Origin: Burkholderiales bacterium
GTDB taxonomy: Bacteria; Pseudomonadota; Gammaproteobacteria; Burkholderiales; Burkholderiaceae_C
Reading direction: 5' to 3'
Assembly: GCA_006227785.1 (NCBI GenBank)
Contig: SBFU01000059.1
Coordinates: 1 to 10,041, forward strand
Length of the DNA stretch: 10,041 nucleotides
Shown: piece by piece, positions 1 to 6,363 of the stretch
Layout: each line of letters opens with the position of its first letter
How positions within the stretch are numbered: the stretch's first letter is position 1
Notes under the pieces: model-generated
Seen by the model: the letters and a program-made list of their open reading frames with translations, nothing else
Database searches by the model: none
Told to the model about the DNA's origin: nothing
Translations under genes and position numbers: made by a program

Positions 1-53
1 CCGAACTTGCCGACGGCGGTGCGGGCAGCCGAAACGATGACGATGTCTTCCAT
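1..53 (-). CDS. phaA: Acetyl-CoA acetyltransferase (beta-ketothiolase), N-terminal fragment
   Basis: Only the first 17 complete codons lie in the window; the gene runs off the left edge. The translation MEDIVIVSAARTAVGKF is the typical N-terminus of the thiolase family, which condenses two acetyl-CoA to acetoacetyl-CoA in the cytoplasm as the first step of PHB synthesis. The ATG (53-51) is preceded by a GGAGA Shine-Dalgarno (complement of 61-65). The gene starts 33 bp after the phaC stop on the same strand, the usual phaC-phaA order in Burkholderiales, so the two are probably cotranscribed. The active-site cysteine and the rest of the enzyme lie outside, so integrity cannot be judged. A catabolic thiolase (AtoB type) has the same N-terminus; the phaC neighbour is what favours phaA. 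Confidence 0.85.
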   Translation of the reverse strand, partial: MEDIVIVSAARTAVGKF

Positions 54-79
54 GTGCGGGTCTCCTCGGTTCTCGGTAC

Positions 80-100
80 AAAAAAATCAGGCCTTGGCCT
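80..100 (-). terminator. Weak terminator-like hairpin plus T7 tract at the phaC end
   Basis: On the minus strand the last phaC codons contain AGGCC-AA-GGCCT (100-89, overlapping the TGA stop), followed immediately by seven T residues (86-80). The stem is only 4-5 bp and the loop would have to open to 4 nt, so this is at best a weak or partial terminator (attenuator) between phaC and phaA. It could be chance. Confidence 0.25.
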
Positions 101-1925
101 TGACGTAACGGCCGGGGGCCGGTTCGATCACGGCGAACTGCTTGCCCTTGCCGTACGACTTGGGGGCGGTTATCTGTTTGCCTGCGTGGGTCTTGAGCCA
201 GTTGGACCAGTCGGTCCACCAGCTTCCAGGGTGTTCGGTGGCGCTGTTGATCCAGTCGTTGACGTCGGCCGGGAACTGGTTGGCCGCTCCGATCCAGTGG
301 CTGCGCTTGCCCTTGCTGGCCGGATTGATCACACCCGCAATGTGGCCCGAGGCCCCCATGACAAAGCGCTTCTTGCCCGGGAACAGCTGGGTGCTGGCGT
401 AGGCGCCTCCAATGGGCACGATATGGTCTTCGCGTGACCCGTACAGGTAGACCGGCAGCTTGACCTTGCGGAAATCGACCTTCTGGCCGCAGACCGTGGT
501 CTTGCCGGGCTTGACCAGATTGTTCTCCAGATACATGTTGCGCAGGTACCAGGCGTAGTAGGGACCGGGCAGATTCGTGCTGTCGCTGTTCCAGTACAGC
601 AGATCGAACGGCGGTGGCGTCTCACCCTTGAGGTAGTTGCCGACCACATAGTTCCAGACCAGATCGTTCGGACGCAAAAAGCTGAAGGTGGTGGCGAGAT
701 CGCGACCGGGCATCAGACCGCCCTGGGCAAACTGCATCTCCCGGTACTGGACAAAGTTCTCGTCGATGAACACGTCGAGGATGCCGGTGTCGGTGAAATC
801 CAGCAGCGTGGTCAGGAAGGTGGCGCTCTGGACCGGCTCCTCGCCACGCGCGGCCAGCACGGCCAGGGCGGTGCCCAGCATGGTACCTCCCACGCAGAAG
901 CCCAGGGCGTTGATCTTGGGCGCACCGGTGATGTCCTGCGTGACGCCGATGGCCTTGATCACCGCATCTTCGATGTAGTTGTCCCAGGTCTTCTGGGCCA
1001 AGGATTCATCGGGGTTGCGCCAGCTGACCACGAAGGTGCGGTGGCCCTGCTCCACCGCGTAGCGGATAAAGGAGTTCTCGGGCTGCAGGTCCAGGATGTA
1101 GAACTTGTTGATGCAGGGCGGCACCAGCAGGAACGGCCGCTCGTAGACCTTGGCCGTCAGGGGCTTGTACTCGATCAGCTGGAACAGCTCGTTCTCGAAC
1201 ACCACGGCGCCCTCGGTGGTGGCCACGTTCTTGCCCACCTCGAACACGCTTTCGTCGGTCATGGACACATGACCCTGCTTGATGTCATGCAGCAGATTGG
1301 CCACGCCCTTGGCAATGCTCTCGCCCTGGGTGTCGATGGCCTTCTTCTGCGCTTCGGCATTGAATGCCAGGAAGTTGCTGGGCGCGCTGGCATCAATCCA
1401 CTGCTGCACGGCAAAACGGACCCGTGCCCGGGTCTTGGCGTCCCCTTCGACCGCCTCGGCCATGGCCATCAGGGTGCGGGCGTTGAGCAGGTAAACCGCT
1501 GCCGCATAAGCGGCCACCGGGTTGCTGCCCCAGGCCTCCGAGGCAAAACGCCGGTCCCCCTTGGGCTTGACGTCCAGACCCTGGTTCCACAACTCCACCG
1601 CTTCCTTGAGATAGGTGTTCTGGATTTCGAGCCAGCGGTGAGGGTCGATGCTGACCTTGTGACCGGCCGCCTTCTGGAAGATCTGGCCGATGTCCATCTG
1701 GCCCGGGGTGCCCGTCGGCATCTGCATACCCAGCGGATGGTTCATGGCCCCCTGGGGCATGAAAGCACCCAGCACGGCCATGGGGTTGGACGGGTCGAAC
1801 GCGGCGCCTGTCTTGCCCATGGCGGGCATGTTCTGCAAGGCCTGGGTCCACTGGTTCATGAACTGCTGCTGCAATTGCTGGGCAGACGCCATCCAGTCGT
1901 TGTCGGGCGTTTTTCCGCTTGCCAT
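87..1925 (-). CDS. phaC: Class I poly(3-hydroxyalkanoate) synthase
   Basis: PhaC polymerises (R)-3-hydroxyacyl-CoA, mainly 3-hydroxybutyryl-CoA, into PHA at the granule surface and releases CoA. The 612-residue protein is slightly longer than the 589-residue Cupriavidus necator enzyme. It has a Gln/Met-rich N-terminal region (about 1-95), a PhaC N-terminal domain (about 95-265) and an alpha/beta-hydrolase domain (about 270-580). The lipase-box-like motif GFCVGG places the nucleophile at Cys344. The other triad members are Asp500 (GSREDH) and His528 (GASGH). The spacing matches Cys319/Asp480/His508 of the C. necator enzyme. The ATG at 1925-1923 is preceded by a CAGGAGA ribosome binding site (complement of 1931-1937). 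phaA follows 33 bp downstream. All catalytic residues are present and the frame is intact. A class II enzyme is unlikely given the phaA neighbour and the length. Confidence 0.97.
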   Translation of the reverse strand: MASGKTPDNDWMASAQQLQQQFMNQWTQALQNMPAMGKTGAAFDPSNPMAVLGAFMPQGAMNHPLGMQMPTGTPGQMDIGQIFQKAAGHKVSIDPHRWLEIQNTYLKEAVELWNQGLDVKPKGDRRFASEAWGSNPVAAYAAAVYLLNARTLMAMAEAVEGDAKTRARVRFAVQQWIDASAPSNFLAFNAEAQKKAIDTQGESIAKGVANLLHDIKQGHVSMTDESVFEVGKNVATTEGAVVFENELFQLIEYKPLTAKVYERPFLLVPPCINKFYILDLQPENSFIRYAVEQGHRTFVVSWRNPDESLAQKTWDNYIEDAVIKAIGVTQDITGAPKINALGFCVGGTMLGTALAVLAARGEEPVQSATFLTTLLDFTDTGILDVFIDENFVQYREMQFAQGGLMPGRDLATTFSFLRPNDLVWNYVVGNYLKGETPPPFDLLYWNSDSTNLPGPYYAWYLRNMYLENNLVKPGKTTVCGQKVDFRKVKLPVYLYGSREDHIVPIGGAYASTQLFPGKKRFVMGASGHIAGVINPASKGKRSHWIGAANQFPADVNDWINSATEHPGSWWTDWSNWLKTHAGKQITAPKSYGKGKQFAVIEPAPGRYVKAKA

Positions 1926-1955
1926 GTCTGTCTCCTGAGGTATTGCCTGGGGCTT

Positions 1956-1961
1956 ATTATG
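1956..1961 (-). promoter_or_regulatory. Candidate -10 element for phaC
   Basis: On the minus strand CATAAT (5 of 6 matches to TATAAT) ends 30 bp upstream of the phaC ATG, which would leave a leader of roughly 20 nt containing the AGGAGA site. No good -35 hexamer is found 16-18 bp upstream; that position is occupied by the palindrome at 1973-1992. This suggests an activator- or repressor-governed promoter, but that is inference. Confidence 0.35.
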
Positions 1962-1972
1962 GGCGAGTTGCT

Positions 1973-1992
1973 GGGAAAGCCCGGGTTTTCCC
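1973..1992. promoter_or_regulatory. Near-perfect 20-bp palindrome in the phaC divergent region
   Basis: GGGAAAGCCCGGGTTTTCCC pairs with itself at 9 of 10 positions (the tenth is G opposite T). It lies in the 143-bp intergenic region between phaC (minus) and the small membrane-protein gene (plus). It covers the expected -35 position of the phaC candidate promoter and directly precedes TAGTAT (1993-1998), a possible -10 for the plus-strand gene. The symmetry fits a dimeric transcription factor site better than a terminator, because no T tract follows on either strand. The cognate regulator is unknown. Confidence 0.45.
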
Positions 1993-2068
1993 TAGTATCG
2001 GGCGCTTCGCTTCCAGCAAGCTGACGGCATGGCGCCGTGGCAGATATGTCACCTGTTGAGGAGAGTCC

Positions 2069-2371
2069 GTGTACCTTGTGGTCATTGCCTGGATGTATGT
2101 GGTGCTCATGATGGCCGTGGCCGAGGCGACGAATGCCAATGGCACTGTGCTTGGGGCCATTGTGACCTTTTTTCTTTACGGTTTGATGCCCCTGGCACTG
2201 GTGATTTACCTGATGGGCACGCCACAACGGCGCCGGCGCATCAAGGCACGTGAAGCGGAAGAGCAGGCTGTGGCCATGCGCACCGGTTCAGCGCAGCCAG
2301 ACACAGGCGGCCATTCGACCGGTGCTGCCGAGGACCCGGGCGTCGCGCCGGTGGGAAAAGAACCGCGATGA
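2069..2371 (+). CDS. Small membrane protein of unknown function, two predicted helices
   Basis: This is a 100-residue protein. Residues about 2-19 and 26-48 are strongly hydrophobic and likely form a two-helix hairpin in the inner membrane. A basic stretch follows (QRRRR, about 53-57) and then a polar Gly/Pro/Ala-rich tail. Positive charges after the second helix favour a cytoplasmic C-terminus. The start is GTG at 2069, chosen because GAGGAGAG (2058-2065) lies just upstream and the hydrophobic segment begins at once. The gene is divergent from phaC and convergent with pgeF, overlapping the pgeF 3' end by 84 bp. From memory, small membrane proteins of this kind are common beside pgeF/phaC in Burkholderiales, but no function is known to me. 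The tail encoded in the overlap may be constrained by pgeF rather than by its own role. Confidence 0.75.
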   Translation: MYLVVIAWMYVVLMMAVAEATNANGTVLGAIVTFFLYGLMPLALVIYLMGTPQRRRRIKAREAEEQAVAMRTGSAQPDTGGHSTGAAEDPGVAPVGKEPR

Positions 2372-3094
2372 CTGCGTGACGGTGCACCAGCTCGCGCTCC
2401 CGTCATTGCCTGCCACCACCTCCATTCCCAGCCGCTGAAGCCGGCGGCGGCCCAGCCAGGGAAGGTCGGCCAGGTGCTTGCCCTGGCCCAGGGGGCGAAA
2501 GGCCCCCTCGGCCTCGCTGTCGGCGGACATGAAGGCCTGCCGGACCTCCTCGCCAACTTCGAACGCGTCCGGCCCGATGCAGGGACCCAGCCAGGCCAGC
2601 AGATCGCCCGGACCGGTGTCAGCGGCCTGACCGGTGCTGGCCAGCACCCGCAACAGGGCATTGACGCTTGTTTCAAGCACCCCTGAGGCCAGGCCACGCC
2701 AGCCCGCGTGGGCAGCTGCGACGGCCCTGCCCTGCCGGTCGGCCAGCAGCACGGGCAGGCAGTCCGCCACCATCACCGTACAGGCCACGCCCGGGGTGGT
2801 GCTGACGCAGGCGTCGGCCTCCTCGCCGTCCGGCATCTGTTCATCAAGTTGCACGACCCGCGTGCCATGCACCTGCTTGAGGAACACCGGGCGGGCTGCC
2901 ATGGCCGACCCCAAACCTCGGCGGTTGGCAGCCACGGCCGACGGATCATCACCCACATGGTCGCCGAGGTTGAATGAATCGAACGGGGGCGCCGAGACCC
3001 CTCCGTCTCTCGTGGTGAACACGGCGCCTACCCGGTCACTGGCAGGCCAGTCGGGCACGATCCAGTCCGCCGGCAGCCCCTGCGAAAAAGCCAT
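2288..3094 (-). CDS. pgeF: PgeF/YfiH-family (laccase-domain) purine nucleoside phosphorylase / peptidoglycan editing factor
   Basis: A 268-residue protein of the YfiH/LACC1 family. Family members were long annotated as polyphenol oxidase (laccase). E. coli YfiH and relatives have been reported to act on purine nucleosides (phosphorolysis and adenosine deamination), and E. coli PgeF is linked to correct peptidoglycan stem-peptide composition. The metal-site pattern is complete: His76 (QVHG), Cys112 (ADCLPV) and His129 (HAGWRG), with GPCIGP at 170-175 and the C-terminal SHRRD at 247-251. The ATG at 3094-3092 shares its A with the maiA stop (TGATG), and GAGG sits just before it, so translational coupling with maiA is likely. 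A longer frame upstream lies inside maiA and lacks family character. The 3' end (2288-2371) overlaps the convergent small membrane-protein gene. Confidence 0.93.
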   Translation of the reverse strand: MAFSQGLPADWIVPDWPASDRVGAVFTTRDGGVSAPPFDSFNLGDHVGDDPSAVAANRRGLGSAMAARPVFLKQVHGTRVVQLDEQMPDGEEADACVSTTPGVACTVMVADCLPVLLADRQGRAVAAAHAGWRGLASGVLETSVNALLRVLASTGQAADTGPGDLLAWLGPCIGPDAFEVGEEVRQAFMSADSEAEGAFRPLGQGKHLADLPWLGRRRLQRLGMEVVAGNDGSASWCTVTQSSRFFSHRRDARVLGSTGRMAACVWLR

Positions 3095-3735
3095 CAGTCC
3101 TCGGCGTCCGGACAGGCCGAGGGCTGGGCCTGCTGGAAGGCCGACAGGGCCATGGCCGCATCGAAGGCGGCCATGGTGCGAGGCAGGCCATCGAGCGGTG
3201 TGGCAAAGCGGCGGGCATTGAAGATCTGGGGCACCAGGCAGCAATCTGCCAGCGTCGGTGTCTCGCCGAAACAGAAGCGCGACTGTGGCTGCTGGGCCAG
3301 CTGGCGTTCAAAGGCCTCCAGTCCGGTCCGGACCCAGTGGCGGTACCAGGTGTTCTTGGCCTCTTCCTCGACCTTGAGCACACCGCTGAGGTACTTCAGC
3401 ACCCGCAGGTTGTTGATCGGGTGGATCTCGCACGCCACCGTCTGGGCCAGGGCGCGCACCCGCGCCCGGGACAGGGCATCTGCAGGCAGCAGCCGCGGCT
3501 CAGGATGGGTCTCGTCCAGGAACTCGATGATGGCCATCGATTGCGAAAGGCGCGTGCCATCAGGCAGCTCCAGCAAGGGCACCAGCCCGTCGGCCGCGAT
3601 GCCGGCGTAGTCCGGCTGCCGATGTTCGCCTTTGGCCAGGTGCACCGGCAGGTATTCGTAGGAGATACCCTTGAGGGCCAGCGCAATGCGCACGCGGAAG
3701 GACGCAGAAGAGCGGAAGTAGTTGTAGAGCTTCAT
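3094..3735 (-). CDS. maiA: Maleylacetoacetate isomerase / zeta-class glutathione S-transferase
   Basis: A 213-residue cytosolic GST-fold protein. Zeta-class enzymes use glutathione to isomerise maleylacetoacetate (tyrosine/homogentisate route) or maleylpyruvate (gentisate route). The N-terminal thioredoxin-like domain (about 1-80) carries the zeta signature in the form SSASFRVRIAL (9-19) and the glutathione-site LVPLLEL (51-57) and QSMAIIEFL (65-73). The helical domain (about 90-200) has the typical HPINNLRVLKYL (105-116). The usual Cys of SSCxxRVRIAL is Ala11 here; NagL-type maleylpyruvate isomerases, as I remember them, also lack it, so the substrate is open. No fumarylacetoacetate hydrolase or dioxygenase partner is nearby. 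The start at 3735 fits the family N-terminus but has no Shine-Dalgarno; a TATATG lies 8 nt upstream. It overlaps pgeF by one base downstream and lies 44 bp after the MFS gene. Confidence 0.88.
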   Translation of the reverse strand: MKLYNYFRSSASFRVRIALALKGISYEYLPVHLAKGEHRQPDYAGIAADGLVPLLELPDGTRLSQSMAIIEFLDETHPEPRLLPADALSRARVRALAQTVACEIHPINNLRVLKYLSGVLKVEEEAKNTWYRHWVRTGLEAFERQLAQQPQSRFCFGETPTLADCCLVPQIFNARRFATPLDGLPRTMAAFDAAMALSAFQQAQPSACPDAED

Positions 3736-3743
3736 GCCGCAAG

Positions 3744-3749
3744 CATATA
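3744..3749 (-). promoter_or_regulatory. Possible -10 element giving near-leaderless maiA mRNA
   Basis: TATATG on the minus strand ends 8 nt before the maiA ATG, and the gap (CTTGCGGC) contains no ribosome binding site. A start site 6-7 nt downstream of this hexamer would leave a leader of about 2 nt. The best -35 match is poor: GTGTCA, 4 of 6, with a 15-bp spacer. Confidence 0.25.
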
Positions 3750-3779
3750 CCGTGAAGAAAAGGGTGACACCTGGGCCAT

Positions 3780-5108
3780 TCAGGCGCCCGCGGGGGCATC
3801 CGCCCTGTCGTTGGCGGCTGCAGCTGCGGCCATCCCGCGCTGCACATTGACCAGCGCGAGCAGAACCAGCCCCGCGACGAAGAACAGCCCGGTCGACATG
3901 ATGGCGAGCCGGTGGTTGCCATCGGTGAGCCAGGTGACAAGGCCGTAGGTCATCGGGCCCAGGATGGCCGACAGGCGGACCGCAAACATCCAGAGTCCGT
4001 AGAACTCGGCACGCCTCAGTTCGGGCGCCAGCACCCCGGCCAGCGCCCGGCCGGCCGACTGGCTGCTGCCCATGCACAGGCCGGCGATGACGGCCGCCAC
4101 CCAGAAAAGGGCCGGACCGGTGGCCAGGGCCGCCAGCACGGTCATGACGATCCAGCCTGCGAGGGTGATGGCCAGTGCGGGCCGATGCCCGATCCGGTCC
4201 TGCACATAACCCCAGGCAAACGCGCCCAGCGCCGCGGCAATGTTCACCAGGAAGATCAGCATCATGGTCTCGGTCTGCTCGAAGGCCAGCACCTGCTCGG
4301 CGTAGACCGCGGCCAGCGCGATCACCACCGCAATGCCGGCCTGGTAGGCCACCGAACAGGCCAGCAGCGCCGTGAAGTCCTGAAACGAACGAGCCTCGTT
4401 CCAGGTGCGCTGCAGGCGGGCCAGCGAGGCCCTGAGGCCGGCCTGCTCAGACGCCCTGACCTGGGGGCGGGCGCGTTCCTTGAGCAGCACAAACGTGAAC
4501 AGGGCCGAGGCACCAAAAACGCTGGCCGTGATCAGCATGGTCACTGGCACGAAATGTGAGGCAGGCAAACCCTGTCCCTGCGCCCAGATGACATACCAAA
4601 GGCAGGTCCCCAGGGTGAGCATGCCCCCCAGGTAACCCAGGGCCCAGCCCCAGCCCGACACACTGCCCATCCGCTTGTCTTGTGCCAGTTCGGGCAGGAA
4701 GGCCGCAATCAGCGACTCACCGTAGGTGTAGAACACGTTCGAGACAACAATGGCCACCAGCGCCCAGGCGACATCCCCTGGCCCGGCACCCGCCAGCGCC
4801 GCCGTACCCACCACGCAGCCCAGGGTGGACATGACCAGAAGGCGTTTTTTGGCCGCACGCAGGTCGGCGTAGGCACCGATGGCGGGCATGGTCAGCATGA
4901 CAATGAGGCTGGACAAGGCCAGCGCGCTGGTCCAGGCCAGCGTGCCCCAGGCCTCGCCTCCCGCCACACCACCCACGAAGTAGGCGCTGAACACCGCCGT
5001 CAGCACCACGGTGGTGTAGCCGGAGTTGGCGAAGTCGTACATGGCCCAGCCAAAGACTTCTGTCTTGCGCACGCCCGGCTTGAGCGCGTTCTGGGGAAAC
5101 AGGGGCAT
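3780..5108 (-). CDS. MFS transporter, UMF1/Atg22-like family
   Basis: A 442-residue integral inner-membrane protein with about 12 hydrophobic segments by eye. The N-terminal WAMYDFANSGYTTVV (21-35) is characteristic of the UMF1 (unknown major facilitator 1) group related to yeast Atg22, which exports amino acids from the vacuole; bacterial substrates are not established. The loop GAYADLRAAKKR after the second to third helix is a variant of the MFS motif A (GxxxDRxxRR), and GYVQDRIGHR is its counterpart in the second half. The protein ends in a soluble Ala-rich tail. The start at 5108 was chosen because it precedes the conserved N-terminus; there is no clear Shine-Dalgarno (CCCCCACCGGCC precedes it). 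It follows the OYE gene by 91 bp and precedes maiA by 44 bp on the same strand, so an operon is possible. The substrate cannot be assigned. Confidence 0.87.
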   Translation of the reverse strand: MPLFPQNALKPGVRKTEVFGWAMYDFANSGYTTVVLTAVFSAYFVGGVAGGEAWGTLAWTSALALSSLIVMLTMPAIGAYADLRAAKKRLLVMSTLGCVVGTAALAGAGPGDVAWALVAIVVSNVFYTYGESLIAAFLPELAQDKRMGSVSGWGWALGYLGGMLTLGTCLWYVIWAQGQGLPASHFVPVTMLITASVFGASALFTFVLLKERARPQVRASEQAGLRASLARLQRTWNEARSFQDFTALLACSVAYQAGIAVVIALAAVYAEQVLAFEQTETMMLIFLVNIAAALGAFAWGYVQDRIGHRPALAITLAGWIVMTVLAALATGPALFWVAAVIAGLCMGSSQSAGRALAGVLAPELRRAEFYGLWMFAVRLSAILGPMTYGLVTWLTDGNHRLAIMSTGLFFVAGLVLLALVNVQRGMAAAAAANDRADAPAGA

Positions 5109-5199
5109 GGCCGGTGGGGGCGACAGGCGCCGTTGCTGCAACTGGCCAGCAGTGTAGTGCGATCTGTCGTTTTGCGATCCCGGGCGCGACCAAAATGCC

Positions 5200-6300
5200 T
5201 CAGGCCAGGGCCGGGTAGTCGGTGTAGCCCTGTTCGCCTCCACCGTAGAAGGTCTTGCGATCCGGTGTGTTGAAGGGTCCGCCGCGTCGCAGGCGTTCGA
5301 CCAGGTCCGGATTGGCGATGAAGGGCTTGCCGAAGGCCACCAAGTCAGCCCCGCTGTCCAGGGCCTGGCGCGCCAGTTCCAGGTCGTAACCGTTGTTGAC
5401 CATCCAGGCTCCCTGTCCGCCGGCGGCACGCCAGGCCGCCCGCAGTGCCGGGTAGTCGAACGGGCGGTCCGGCAGTTCGCGCGGTCCACCCGTCGCGCCC
5501 TCGATCAGGTGCAGATAGGCCAGTCCCATCGGGCCAAGCTGGCGCACCACGTACTCGAACAGCGGTTGCGGATCGGCATCGATCACATCGTTGGCCGGTG
5601 TGACGGGTGACAGGCGGATTCCGACCCGTCCGCCGCCGATGGCCTGGGTCACGGCCTGCATCACCTCCAGCAACAGACGAGCACGGTTCTCGATGGAGCC
5701 ACCGTAGGCATCGCTGCGGTGGTTGCTGCCCGTCTTGAGGAACTGGTCCAGCAGGTAGCCGTTGGCCGCGTGCACCTCGACGCCGTCAAAACCCGCCTCG
5801 ACAGCAGCCAGCGCGGCGCGACGGTAGTCATCCACAATGCCTGGCAGTTCGTCAATGGACAACGCGCGGGGCTCGGAGGTGTCGACAAAGGTGGGCACCC
5901 CATCGCGGATCAGCACGGTCTTGGTGTTGGCCCGAATGGCCGAGGGCGCCACCGGCGCGCCACCACCCGGCTGCAGTTCGTTGTGCGAGACACGACCCAC
6001 ATGCCACAACTGGGTCACGATCCGTCCGCCTGCCTGGTGGACGTCCTTGGTCACCCGCTGCCAGCCCGCCACCTGTTCGTCAGCGTACAGCCCAGGCACG
6101 TCAGCGTAACCCTGGCCCTGATGACTGATGGCCGTGGCCTCGGTGATGATCAGGCCAGCGGTGGCGCGCTGGCGGTAGTAGGTGGCCATGGCGGCGGTGG
6201 GCACGGCACCCGGCGCACGGTTGCGCGTCAGGGGCGCCATGACGACGCGGTTGGACAGGTGCAAGTCGCCGGCGGTGACCGGCTCAAACAGTTCACTCAT
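5200..6300 (-). CDS. Old yellow enzyme family alkene reductase (NemA-like)
   Basis: A 366-residue cytoplasmic FMN- and NAD(P)H-dependent ene-reductase with a single TIM-barrel domain. Relatives reduce activated C=C bonds (N-ethylmaleimide, enones) and nitro or nitrate-ester compounds. Visible active-site features are Thr25 (PLTRNR), the substrate-binding pair His177 and Asn180 with Tyr182 in HAANGYLLDQFL, the DAYGGSIENRARLLLEV segment (197-213), Arg229 (GIRLSP) and the family C-terminus FYGGGEQGYTDYPAL (351-365), nearly as in E. coli NemA. The FMN-phosphate loop reads AFGKPFIANPDL, with Lys325 where most relatives have Arg. The ATG at 6300-6298 has no Shine-Dalgarno, but the next Met is inside the fold. 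It stands between the PRPP-synthetase gene (63 bp upstream) and the MFS gene (91 bp downstream), with no adjacent TetR/NemR-type regulator. Physiological substrate unknown. Confidence 0.93.
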   Translation of the reverse strand: MSELFEPVTAGDLHLSNRVVMAPLTRNRAPGAVPTAAMATYYRQRATAGLIITEATAISHQGQGYADVPGLYADEQVAGWQRVTKDVHQAGGRIVTQLWHVGRVSHNELQPGGGAPVAPSAIRANTKTVLIRDGVPTFVDTSEPRALSIDELPGIVDDYRRAALAAVEAGFDGVEVHAANGYLLDQFLKTGSNHRSDAYGGSIENRARLLLEVMQAVTQAIGGGRVGIRLSPVTPANDVIDADPQPLFEYVVRQLGPMGLAYLHLIEGATGGPRELPDRPFDYPALRAAWRAAGGQGAWMVNNGYDLELARQALDSGADLVAFGKPFIANPDLVERLRRGGPFNTPDRKTFYGGGEQGYTDYPALA

Positions 6301-6363
6301 GGGGCACAGGAGGCAGAGTCAAGGGTGGCGTTCATTGTGTCCCCGGCTGCCCGCCCCTGTCTG

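Noticed and set aside
1041..2024. A 327-codon open frame on the plus strand, antisense to the 5' part of phaC
   Set aside because: It covers conserved phaC sequence and shows no motif; a GC-rich antisense artefact.
3095..3244. N-terminal extension of PgeF
   Set aside because: The extra 50 codons lie within maiA and look like frame noise; the start overlapping the maiA stop is the family start.
3736..4077. N-terminal extension of maiA
   Set aside because: The extended frame lies inside the MFS gene and encodes Arg/Gly/Pro-rich sequence; the family N-terminus MKLYNYFRSS begins at 3735.
5126..5155. Small dyads (CTGGCCAG, GTTGC-A-GCAAC) upstream of the MFS gene
   Set aside because: Short and overlapping alternatives with no associated promoter or T tract; not enough to call a regulatory site.
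5109..5489. N-terminal extension of the MFS protein into the old yellow enzyme gene
   Set aside because: The added sequence is hydrophilic and Arg/Thr-rich and is antiparallel to nothing conserved in UMF1 proteins; the conserved N-terminus begins just after the Met at 5108.
6301..6363. TTGACT upstream of the old yellow enzyme as a -35 element
   Set aside because: It lies too close to the ATG to leave room for a -10 and a start site before the gene; no other promoter pair was convincing.
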